From assembly GCA_030549335.1 (NCBI GenBank), contig CM060183.1, positions 35,772,768 to 35,836,767 on the forward strand: DNA of 64,000 bases, written 5' to 3'. The notes beneath the pieces are model-generated. The model did not search any database. It had not been told where the DNA came from and saw only the letters and a list, made by a program, of their open reading frames with translations. The position numbers were made by a program, and so were the translations under genes. Source of the stretch: Pontederia crassipes (Eukaryota > Streptophyta > Magnoliopsida > Commelinales > Pontederiaceae). Shown in pieces: positions 25,850 to 36,662 of this stretch; the first letter of the stretch is position 1, and each line of letters starts with the position of its first letter.

Positions 25850-26440
25850 ATAAATGAATATATTTATTACTTTGAGAAAAAATGAAAAAAAATAAAAAAA
25901 TAAAAAAAAGTAATATGTGCATGATAAAATTTGATGGATCCAATTCCATTTGACAAATGTTTGACGATCTCAGTCTGAAAACCCAAAGTAAATGATGCAT
26001 TGGTCAAAGTCTCGAATGCCTCCAACGTCAAGTTGGCTAGAATCACTACACTTCATGAACTATGTCCTGAGGTGAAGTCGATGTGAATTCTTCTCTTGAT
26101 TGCCGCCATCTATCCGTTGTTTTTTTTATAGGAGAGATATAGTCTTGAAGCTCTTCTTGGATTGGCATGCTCTAAGTTATTCATAACCCTTTCAAGACTA
26201 TGCTCCTTTCAGTACAAGTGGTCGTTGGCGAAAGGATTGCATCACTAGCCCTCTATGCACTACTTTCTTGTGGAAGCCATGGTGTCTCCAAGAGGAGAGA
26301 GAAATATTATGATCTCTTCTTCATTGGAGGGCTTGTCCATCTTGATGCTCAATAAAATTTTGAAGACATCAATGTCTTTTCTAATTTCATTGTAGCTTCC
26401 ATGCAATGGAAGCTTCCATGCAATGGAAACTGACAAAAGT
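25850..26440 (-). repeat. family R copy: AT-rich tail plus decayed coding-like block
   Basis: On the - strand, about 26430-25975 is alignable with the coding-like block at 48638-48910 and its continuation at 49820-50060. Shared words include GAAGAGCTTCAAGACTATAT, TATCTCTCCTAT, GAATTCACAT and TGACCAATGCATCATT. The block is broken by several stops. It is followed by the family tail (25970-25850), marked by CAAATGGAATTGGATCCATC and a stretch ending in AATATATTCATT-like sequence. Confidence 0.65.
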
Positions 26441-26639
26441 CTTCCACTCTTGTATAATAAGGAAATTTAGCTAGTGACATAATAAGAAAGTTTATAAATC
26501 GTGAAAGTTGGTTAAACATTGAATTGTAAATTTTAATGACCTGTGTTAATAATGAAAATAAGGTTGAAGGATTGTTTTAAAATTTTACTCATCCTAAATC
26601 AATATATGTGATCATTCATCTTTTCTACTATTTAATATT

Positions 26640-26765
26640 ATATTATATATGTATATATTATTTTGAGAAAAAAATGAAAAAAAAACAAGAAAAATTATGT
26701 ATTTAATAAAACAAGTCCATTTGATAAAAAAAAACAAGAAAAGTGATACAAATCCATCAAATAAA
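26640..26765 (-). repeat. family R tail, adjoining the VPS16 fragment
   Basis: Contains AAAAAATGAAAAAAAAACAAG followed by AAGTCCATTTGATAAA, the same tail seen next to the coding-like blocks. It ends within a few bases of the first VPS16-like codons at 26771. Confidence 0.55.
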
Positions 26766-26770
26766 AAAAA

Positions 26771-28995
26771 TTCTAATGGCGGGTCCCTATGGAGATCGAA
26801 TAAGTTATTTTGTTAGGCTTATTAATAAATGTGATGGAATTAAAATTATATCAAATTCTAGCATGGAATTCTTGCAACAGGTACTTGACTCTATTATTTT
26901 CATTTTTGTAATTTGTAGCATATCACCGACGGCATTGTTGTATGATGTTTCGAAACATTTTGACAAACTTTGTGCGAATGCCACTTTTTTTTACTTCCAC
27001 AGTTACTTTAATGTTAATATACTTTTCTATAGACACAATATTACGTACTCTTTCAAAACTTAAACTAGTTAGCTACATCAACAAATTATTTAGTCTTTGA
27101 ATTTCTTTGTTGAGATGATTATTCTTTTGTTTTGAATGATGACAATGTAGTTTGTTCCCTATTTAATTCATTGATGAGGATATTGACTTAAATTTATTAT
27201 ATTTCTTTCATTGCCATATTTTAGGCATAAGCTGGATTTTGAGATTTACAACTTTTATTAAGATATTTAGATAGGAAAAGAGCCAAATTTCTCATCTTCT
27301 TTCATAGAGGAATCGATGATGAACAAGGCAGTATTCTTTTTTGTTTATTGTTTATGAACATAGAACAAATATTCTGGAACATGACATGCTTAGAAAAACT
27401 TGCATTTAATTAGATCACAACTAATCGAGAGAGTTGAGATCTATATAGATGTTGTTGAATTTTGAGTTTGATCTTTCACACGAAAGAAAACTATTAAAAC
27501 CATTAAATTTGGTCGGGCTTTATGTAGGTTTGTTTTTTCATGAATAAAAACATTTTTTGTTAGTTTTCACGAATAAAACATTTTTATGCAAAAGATTTAT
27601 AATTGACAGAAATATTCTCTCTTTATCGCATGGTTGTTAAAATTATTCTAATATTTTTCATATGTATTATTTTATTATTAGCAATGATATCCAGTTGACT
27701 TTGGCAGTCAAATTTCGTGTGAACGATTTGAAGAAATGTGCAAAATTATCCGGATATTAAATGTTGTTCATGATTTTGAAAATGGTATTATCCCTCTTAT
27801 TATCCAATAGTATAAGGTATTCATTGTTCTTCTGGTGTTCAGTTCACGAATTAATACTTATTATTTCAAAATAAATTGGCATTTTATTGTTTTAGTGCAG
27901 CTTCTTACAGCACCAATATTAATTGCGTGATTGATTAATGTCAATCACCATGTTATGACTCTACGCATATTGGAGTACCTTAATATGAGATTAGTACTTT
28001 CTTTAAGTTCTTATACTTCTTGTTTCCTTTGTGTTTGATCTGCTCGAGCTTTTCTAGTGTTAATTTATTTTCCTTTATACTTTGTTATAAATTGTTGTTA
28101 AGAATGAGTGCATTTTATTCTGGGAGTATTAAGTTATGAGATTATTTTATAATTTGCAACGATATCCAGTGGGCTTTGGCAGTCAATTTTCATGTGAACG
28201 ATTTGAAGAAATGTGCAAAATTCTCCGAATATTAAATATTATTCATGATCTTAAAAATGGTACCATCCCTCTTATTATCCAATAATATATTCATTGTTTT
28301 TTTGGTGTTTAATTCACGAATTAATACTTATTATTTCTAAATAAATTGACATTTTATTGTTTTTGTGCAGCTTCTTACAGCACCAATATTAATTGCGTGA
28401 TTGATTAATGCCAATCACCACGTTATGGCTTTACGCATATTGGAGTACCTTAATATGAGATTAGTACTTTCTTTAAGTTCTTATACTTTTTGTTTCCTTT
28501 GTGTTTGTTTTGCTCGAGCTTTTGTAGTGTTAATTTGTTTTCCTTTATAGTTTGTTTATAAATTGTTGTTAACAATGAGTGCATTTCATTTTGGGAGTAT
28601 TAAGTTATGGGATTATTTTATTATTTGCAATGATATCCAGTTGGCTTTGGCAATCAATTTTCATGTGAACGATTTGAAGAAATGAGCAAAATTCTTCGAA
28701 TATTAAATATTGTTCATGATCTTAAAAATGGTATCATCCGTCTAATTATCCAATAGTATAAGGTATTCATTGTTTTTTTGGTGTTCAGTTCACGAACTAA
28801 AACTTATTATTTCTAAATAAATTGACATTTTATTGTTTTTGTGCAGCTTCTTACAACACCAGTATTAATTGCATGATTGATTAATGTCAATCACCACGTT
28901 ATGGCTCTACGCATATTGGAGTACCTTAATATGAGATTAGTACTTCCCTTAAGTTCTTATACTTCTTGTTTCCTTTGTGTTTGATCTGCTCGAGC
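26771..28995 (+). pseudogene. VPS16 (VACUOLELESS1) gene fragment, decayed, with triplicated exons
   Basis: VPS16 is a core subunit of the HOPS/CORVET tethering complexes needed for vacuole fusion. Here 26771-26982 reads AGPYGDRISYF, then CDGIKIISNSSMEFLQQV, then SPTALLYDVSKHFDKL, matching the conserved middle of plant VPS16. A short further piece at 27222-27275 has an acceptor AG, then HKLDFE and QLLLRYLDR. A following exon pair occurs three times (from about 27700, 28176 and 28647): the first exon reads SQ.SCERFEEMCKI(I/L)RILN and the second LLTAP.LIA.LIN, then LRILEYLN. In-frame stops occur in all copies, and no other parts of the roughly 840-aa protein were found, so this is a pseudogene fragment. 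Its introns are retained, so it arose by DNA duplication, not from mRNA. The VPS16 assignment is from memory of the family. Confidence 0.8.
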
Positions 28996-29086
28996 TTTTG
29001 TAGTGTTAATTTATTTTCTTTTATAGTTTGTTTATAAATTATTGTTAAGAATGAGTGTATTTCATTATGTGAGTATTAAGTTATGG
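27661..29086 (+). repeat. three tandem copies of a roughly 471-476-bp unit
   Basis: GATATCCAGT(T/G)G occurs at 27685, 28161 and 28632, giving periods of 476 and 471. The units are highly similar over their whole length, introns included, and end at about 29086 with GAGTATTAAGTTATGG. Each carries the same two VPS16-like exons. The high similarity means the amplification came after the gene fragment had already decayed. Confidence 0.92.
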
Positions 29087-29145
29087 TATGCATATATTTA
29101 TTAGTTTTAGAAAAAAACAAAACAAAAAAAACAAGAAAAAGCGAT
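29087..29145 (-). repeat. family R tail on the far side of the VPS16 array
   Basis: ATATTTATTAGTTTTAGAAA followed by an A/C-rich run ending AAGAAAAAGCGATGATG resembles the tail at 26640-26765 and lies in the same orientation. The VPS16 segment is therefore bracketed by two copies of this sequence. Confidence 0.45.
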
Positions 29146-29849
29146 GATGCATATATATATATATATATTTAATATATTTGTGTCAATGAGAATAAGAAAT
29201 GAAGGATATATAAATTATAAATTGCAATATTTAAACCACTTTTCTTGTGAGAAATGAAAGATTATATGCACAAAACATGTCATGGTGCATATATCATATT
29301 TGGTATTCTTTCACAATATCGATTATGTTTTATGTAAATGTAATATTGTAACTAAATTTGGAAAAAAAATGCTCACTTTTATGTGAGTTTATTATTGATT
29401 AATAAGACATGTATTTTTACAGGCTCATAAAAGATATATGTGTATAATCCATACAGTACAATCAAATATTATGTTATATTCAATCCATGTCAAATTTCTA
29501 ATAAACCAAAAAATAGATTAATCTTAGAAATAAAAAATATTATAAAAAAACAAAATAAACATATCAGATAAATTATTTTAAGGTGTCTTGAATATTTAAA
29601 TTAATATGTTTAGATCACATTATAACCATCTTTTATTAGACAAATAATGAAATACATTTTTCTTACATTGGAAAAAAAGAGTAGCGTCTAAGATATGATT
29701 AGTTTAGCTAAAAACAACAAAAAATCTTCTTATAAATATTTTAATTTTATTTGTTAGAAATGTATAAATCGCCGAGAAAGTTGCAAGAGCTATCCAATTA
29801 TTAAAAATATCAAATCAACAAGGTGCTATATATATAATATAGGAAAAGA

Positions 29850-30027
29850 TGATTGTGTTACATTTTTTAAGTGGTAGTATCATCATACAGCCTATTAATT
29901 ATCGTCCGATTTATGATGGACGATGATAAAAAAATTATTCGATTAATCAATCCATTACCTATTACGAATCGAATAGTAATTAATAGACGTATGATGGTGC
30001 TATCTCTTAAAAGGAGTAGTACAAATA
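29850..30027. repeat. fold-back MITE-like element, arms about 55 bases
   Basis: The left arm contains TTTTTTAAGTGGTAGTATCA and CTATTAATTA. The right arm, reverse-complemented, has TTTTAAGAGATAGCACCATC and CTATTAATTA. The arms match imperfectly around a centre of about 70 bases. No superfamily assigned. Confidence 0.6.
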
Positions 30028-31056
30028 TTAAAAATTAAATTATTAATGGAGAAATATATAATTTTTTTTAAAAAAAGTATGAATAAAGTTGTTTGACACG
30101 TGTTTCATACAAAAGACGTTTGAGACACACATTAAACTCTATATACATATATTTGTCTAAATTTTCTAAAACAACAAATTTTGACATTTGTATTTTTGCA
30201 ATAAAAATTTTCTAAAAAATGAGTAAGGAACATTTATATCCAAAATCACTAATACTTCTAGTTGTTCAAATAATTGCAACAAATATATTATGTAGCAAAA
30301 GTGGGCTATCATTAGTTTTTAAAGATTTAAATGTTGTCATAAATTCAAGTTTGTCACCATTTTTTAATTAAAAAAAAGAAAATAGTAACAACTCTTTTCT
30401 CATTTCCTTTTTTCCCCCAAAATTACATTTAGGTTTTCTTAGCTCCATGGTTTTAGACGTGAAAATGAGAGTCTTGTTCATGTATATCATTATTAGATTC
30501 ATATATCATCATTCATCCATATATCACACCATGCATTAATGCACGTATGGACAGGCACTATGCACAAATGTTATTATCTGATCGAAGATTGGATTAGAAA
30601 GCTAACTGGGTTACGTTTGGATCAGTTCAATCATATTCAATTAAATTGAATCGAATTATATTAAAAAAATGTAATTTATATTTCTTTTGAATAGAAACAT
30701 CATAAGTAATACAATATAATATATAAATAATAATAAACCATTAGTAATAATAATTTTATGCAAAAATATAATTTATTATATATTAAATATTAAGGCTTAT
30801 TCAAAATCATAATCACGAATATATTATCATCATGTTTTTTTATTAATTATATAATACTAGTGATACAATATTAATTTATTCTATTAAATTTAACCTTGAA
30901 TTTTATGTTAATATAATTTTAATTCTCCTCCGATAATTATTTCTTAGAGTTAGTTTTCTCTATAAATAAATTATTGTATTTTGTTTTCATCTTAATTTTT
31001 TTATTGTTATTGTAAATTTACATATGACTTATTTTATTTTTTAAAAAAAGAATTTC

Positions 31057-31430
31057 TTATGTTTAAAAAAATCAATATTAACCAAGATCATGATAACTAA
31101 TAAATTATTATTATTATTATTACAATTAATTTTCTTATTATTCAATTTTTTTTCTTTTCTCCCTATTAATTTTCAAATCTCCATGATTTGGGATTCAAAT
31201 CTCCATGATTTGGGATTCAAATCTATCTGAAAATTGCATTTCTTGTTAAGAATGGGCGAGGAGACGACAACTTTTTCTTATGTTTCAAAAGAATAATGCT
31301 AACCAAAATCATGATAACTAATTTATTATGATTATTATTACAATTAACTTTCTTATTATTCAATTTTACTTTCCTTTTTCCCTATTAATTTTCAAATCTT
31401 CCATGATTTGGCCTTCAAATTCTATTTCAT
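31057..31430. repeat. tandem duplication, period about 220 bases
   Basis: The segment from ATCATGATAACTAAT, through ATTATTACAATTAA and CCCTATTAATTTTCAAATCT, to CCATGATTTGG occurs at about 31085-31215 and again at 31308-31415. Inside the first copy a 22-base word containing CTCCATGATTTGGGATTCAA is itself doubled. Confidence 0.75.
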
Positions 31431-31517
31431 AGCACTCCTAGTTAGGAACGGGCATGGTGGCAACAATGAATACTACAATTCTCGTTAAGAATGGATGTTG
31501 GGGAAGCCGAAGAAGCA

Positions 31518-31607
31518 GTAAAATTGACTTGTGAGAAGATCGACGGCATCCAACATAATTCATGATCACTAACAATGCAAAGTCATTTTCTCACAAGTCA
31601 ATTTTAC
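31518..31607. repeat. hairpin with perfect 20-bp arms
   Basis: GTAAAATTGACTTGTGAGAA at 31518-31537 is exactly reverse-complemented at 31588-31607, with a 50-base loop. One arm plus diverged loop sequence recurs at about 50669-50720, so this is a dispersed element and not a chance palindrome. Confidence 0.85.
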
Positions 31608-32264
31608 ACTTCGCCAATTAAGACTTAATACTTGCATTAGTATAAGGAAACCAATGGTATGGAAGCTATAGCAAAAGCTCGACAAAAGTATAAAGAAAAA
31701 AAACCTCTTACATGGCTATGTCAAGTCACATGAAAGCAACACAATTTAGCAATCATCGTCATTATTTTTGAATCAGCAAATGATATAAGGATGTCCTTCA
31801 TCCATAACCTCAAGGAGAAAGAGTCTAAACGATATTGTAAGGCAATTGTATTATCCAAAGTTTAGCATATTGACTTTTAAACTAAAAATTCATTGATTTC
31901 TCTCTCCATTGTTGAAACTAAGGTCCCTCTAATGTCCGACTCATATTTCCTAATATATTGACTTGAAATATTCTTATTTAATCCCAGTCTAATTAAAAAC
32001 TCACTTAGTGAAATTTTATAATAAAAAATGCATGAGAGTCTCATTATTTTTATGTGATGTGATATGTGTCCTAGTTGTTAGGGATTATGCTAAATTACTT
32101 ATGAGAATGAAATTTTTATCATCTATAAATGAATATCTTATATAAACTCTCTATAAGTTACGATTAACAAATTAATCTAGTTGTACTCTTTTGTTTTTTG
32201 TTTAATAATATTATATCATCATCTTAAATTTTTTGGTGCATTCTTCACATCTACTGACAACCTA

Positions 32265-33450
32265 CATGAATATATTTATTAGTATAATAAAAAATAATAA
32301 TATACCTCATAAAATTTGATGGATCCAAATCTATTTAATAACTATTACTAGTTGAACAATTTGGATATATTCGCATTCGGGAATACAAAGTAAATTAAAT
32401 CCACATGAAAATTTTTTATTCTTAATCTTGTAAAGATATATTAGTTTAAAAAATGCAGAAAAATACAAAAAAATAATATACATAATAAAAGTTGATGGAT
32501 CCAAATCAATTTGATAACTATAATAGTTGAACAATTTGAATATATTTATTAGTTTAAGAAAAATAAAATAATAAGAAAAATAGTATATCTCATAAAAGTT
32601 GATGTGTTTATATCAATTTTATAATTGGTTGAACAATGTATATCTGTTCACATCCTATAACACAAAATAAATACAATTTACACAAAAATTTGACTCTTAC
32701 TCTTATAAACATACAACTGCGATTCAATTAAAAACTAAATAAATATATTTATCATTTTAAACAAAAAATTTAAAAATAAAATACCAAGAAAATTAATTAG
32801 CTCATAAAAAAATATGGATATTGATCAGTTTGATAATTGGTTGAACAATTCATATATATCCGCATACTAGAATCCAAGATAAATGAAATTTATACGAAGA
32901 ACCTAAATTTTACTCTTGTAAATATACAACCACGATTGACTTTTCAAATAGTTATTGTCGACCTACATAAATATATTCATTAGTTTAAGAAAAATGAATA
33001 AGAAATGAAATACCAAGAAAAATAATATATCTCATAAAAGTTAATGCATCTGGATCAATTCGATAACTAATTAAATAATTCAAATATATTCATATTTGAG
33101 CCGTTCGCTTGTTTCGGATAAAATGAAAGAACGAAGTAAATTAAATCAACACGAAGAATATGACTCTTTTCCTTGTAAACATACAACCACAATTTACTTT
33201 GTTTACAATTTTCATGAGTCTAAATGAATATATTTATTAGTTTAAAGAAAAATGAAAAAAATATACATCATAAAAGTTGATAAATGTAAATCAATTTGAT
33301 AACTGGTTGAACATTTTGGATATATTCATGTCCGGGTATATAAAATAAATGAGATCTACATGAAAATTTCGACTCTTACCCTCGTAAACATATAACTGCG
33401 ATTGACTTTTTTGTGTGGTTGTTGTTAACCTAAATATATTTATTAGTTTA
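32265..33450 (-). repeat. tandem array of family R-type tail sequence, about 6 units
   Basis: ATATATTTATTAGTTTAAG or close variants recur near 32266, 32436, 32541, 32740, 32970, 33224 and 33435. Between them run shared words such as CATAAAAGTTGATG, AACTGGTTGAACAATT, GACTCTTACTCTTGTAAA and CATACAAC(C/T)(A/G)CGATT. Unit length is about 105-255 bases and the units are well diverged. Confidence 0.75.
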
Positions 33451-33780
33451 ACAAAAAATGAAAAAAAAAAACAAAGATGTATTCAAATAAATTTGATAAG
33501 TGGTTGAACGATTCATATGTGTTCATGCCCAAGAACCCAAGTTGTATGGAGTCTTGAATGCTTCCAACGTCAAGTTCGCTCATCACGAACTTTGAGTTTT
33601 GAATGGAAGTCGATGTCAATTCTTGCACTGAGTTTGACTCTCATGATTGGCATAGTCGAGATTGAATTCTATCAATTGCCTCATCAATAGGAGAGAGATA
33701 GTCTTGAAGTTCTTTATCAATGAAAGGATTACATCATTAGTACTGTGTAGAAAATCAATAGGAGAGAGATAGTCTTTTGT
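33440..33780 (-). repeat. family R copy: tail plus short coding-like block
   Basis: The tail is followed on the - strand by a shortened coding-like block: GATTTTCTACACAGTACTA and TATCTCTCTCCTATTGATGA upstream, then a GACGTTGGAAGCATTCAAGA block. It is the same family as 25850-26440. Stops interrupt it, and an internal duplicate of the GGAGAGAGATAGTCTT word occurs at 33690 and 33760. Confidence 0.6.
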
Positions 33781-34796
33781 AATCGAATTGGCAACTGTAT
33801 TGAACTCTTTACCAAGTTATGGTTGGACTCACTTGATTAGATTCAACCATTTTTTTACTAAATTTTATAAAATAATAGTATTTATACTAATTTTAAAAAT
33901 ATAATGTTACTTATATGATGTAATATAAACAATGTACTAATTTTATTTATTAAAATAATTTTCAACCTATAAATATTAAATAGGTTATCATTGATTTTTT
34001 ATTTATGACTTAATCGGGATAGGCGTTGTATTGATATATTTTATCTTAAATTACTCTTATTTCATTTCTATTTTTTCTTAACACGTTCCTTTATGTTTCC
34101 ATTTTTTTGCCCTTTGATAACTTCCTTTTTCAATATTATTAAATTTATAACACTTACTTTTTATTTCTATTTCTATTTATTTTTTCTCTCTCAGTTTTCC
34201 CTCCTTATTAACTCTACTTTTAACACTTTCTTTTTTATTTTACTTATTTTCTTTGTTTTTTTTAATTTAAATTTGAAAACTAGTTTTATCATTCAACATT
34301 TTTCACAATTCAATTGATTGTTTTCTCATTTTTATATCAAAAAATGGTTTTAATTTTGATTGATCTAGATTGCTACCAAATAATAATTGAACCAACTAGT
34401 TAGTTCTAGTTTTAATAACAATGGGACACAAAAATGTTGCAACCTCTTCCTTGAATGGTTTTCCCATCATTAAAGAAGCTCCAATATCTATATTTTTCAT
34501 TAGTTTCATATTTATTTTGTTCTTATTTGAAACAATTTTGCAATTATAAATTAGTAATATTAATGCATCAAAACATTAATTACATATAATCAAATTAATA
34601 GATTACAATATAAAAATTATAAAAATCTTAGGTGCAATTAAAAGTGGCCCAAAATTTCATGTAAAATCTTAAAGGATAATATTGAGCATTATATTTTTTA
34701 AATTTTCTTTTAATGTAAATTTTATAACTTTCACAATTTGAAAATAGATATAGGATTTAGTTTTGTTCAATTTTACATGTTATATCATATTATTAG
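33781..34796. other. AT-rich intergenic DNA
   Basis: No gene or clear element. A T-rich pyrimidine stretch at 34090-34320 gives an open frame of Phe/Leu-rich peptide that is a composition artefact. Confidence 0.5.
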
Positions 34797-35695
34797 TCTA
34801 CCCATGCAATGCATTGCATGAATGATATAAATTATATTATGAAATATTCAAAATAATACTCAACATCATGAAAATAAATATTTTTTAGTTGCTTATTATT
34901 TTATATTTACAAGTACACTGATAGATCTAATAGTTGAAATTTACTTATAATTTTTTTCAAAAAGTATTTAATATGTTATATTCAAACCATTTTGCACATA
35001 ATTGTTACAACAAGAACAACAATAATAATACATGTATACATACACATATACATACATATGTACATACATACATACAAATATAAATCTCGAACTAAAAAAG
35101 AGAAAGTTTGAGTCGAGTCGAATGGAATATCAAGTTAAGTTGTGATAGGCTTGAATTGAGTTTCTATTAAAATGAATAATAAATTAAACTTAGTAATAAA
35201 ATATGTTCACTTTTTTTTATGTTTTAACAAAATTAAGAATAAATATAGGCTTACAAACTATACAAATTAATATTAACATTATGTAATATTTTGCATAAAT
35301 AAATATTCACATAAATTATTTATTCCATGAGTGCAAATATCTTGTCATACGATTTAATTTTTTTTGGATATCTTATCGCCCTAAATGGAAGTGGTGCATA
35401 TGTCCACATGCGTGCGGAATTTGATTTTCAAGAATTAAAAATTAATTTGTTACCCATGCAATTTGTGAATGATATAAATTATATTTTTTGAATATTGAAA
35501 ATAATACGCAACTTCATGAAAATAAAATATTTTTAAGTGCTTATTATTTTATATTTTCAAATATATTTATAGGGTTTATAGTTGAATTTTAGTTATAATA
35601 TATTTTTAAAAAAATATTTAATACATTATATTCAATCAATTTTACAAATAATTATTACAACAACAACGATAACAAAAAATAACAACAACAACAAC

Positions 35696-35733
<38 letters not shown>

Positions 35734-36090
35734 AAACCATGCCGACAATAGGCTCGAGTAGATACATGCATACCAAATAAATAGACGCATTCAACTACAA
35801 ACAAATATGTTGATCTCGTACTAAAAAAAGAAAAAAATGAGTCAAGTCGAAAGAAATTATCAAGTTAATCTGTGACGACCTTGATTTGAGTTTATGTAAG
35901 CTGGAAAATAAATTAAGCTTAGAAATAAAATATCATCTCTTTTTTATGCTTCAGCAAATTTAAGAATAAATACAGATTTGGAAACAATTCAAATTAACAT
36001 TAATATCATCTCTTTTCCATCCGTGGGATAGGCAAAAATGGTATCTATGTTAGCATGTGTGCATAATTTAATTTTCAAGATTTAAGTTTA
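34797..36090. repeat. tandem duplication, two units of about 650 bases
   Basis: Unit 1 (34797-35450) and unit 2 (35453-36090) share the same order of words: CCATGCAAT, GAATGATATAAATTATATT, ATCATGAAAATAAA, GCTTATTATTTTATATTT, TATTACAACAA, then CTCG(A/T)ACTAAAAAA, AATTAAGAATAAATA, and a final GTGCATAATTTAATTTTCAA-like stretch. The copies are perhaps 75-80% alike by eye. Unit 2 includes an (ATA)n microsatellite at 35696-35730. Confidence 0.8.
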
Positions 36091-36662
36091 TTTTTTTAGC
36101 CAGTTGAACAAAGATTAATGAGCTTGAATTTATGAATCAACATCATGCTCATCAATATAAAAGCATATTTTTAGATCTAAACAATTTGTTATAAATGTAT
36201 CACAATTAAAAGTTAAAATTCAGACAAAAAATGAGAAAATGACATGGAAATTATTTTTAATTATCATTAAAATAAAAAGGATTGCTCTTATATACAAATA
36301 TAAGTTAAGATTATATTGTAAGATTCGGACAAGAATTTCAACTAATAGACATTTGAAAGTTTGCTTTCTTCAATTAAATCCCACACCAATTTTTTGAAAA
36401 AAAAAAGTATAAAATATGCTATGAACTAGAAATAATTGTGTAAAAAAAAATAATCAGCAGTTTTTTTTTATACATTCAAGTGGAAGTCATCTATAAAAAA
36501 GAGTAAGTTAAAAAAGTTGTCCCAATGTCTAGTAGTAGTAATTCCATTTCATTTAATATTACATTGATTATATAGTTTCAAAATCAATCGTACTATAAAT
36601 AATCGTGCAGCTTAAACCACATATATTATTATTAGTTCTTAAATGAATTATTATTATCCGTT
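36091..36662. other. AT-rich region downstream of the Csl gene
   Basis: Includes the expected 3' UTR of the - strand Csl gene next to 36662. Nothing else recognised. Confidence 0.5.

Larger units (their letters stand above)
29146..32264. other. AT-rich intergenic DNA with small repeats
   Basis: No gene recognised. Apart from the fold-back at 29850, the duplication at 31057 and the hairpin at 31518 listed separately, I see only low-complexity sequence and short simple repeats. Confidence 0.45.

Noticed and set aside
34093-34317. 74-codon Phe/Leu-rich frame as a membrane peptide
   Set aside because: Composition artefact of a T-rich pyrimidine tract.
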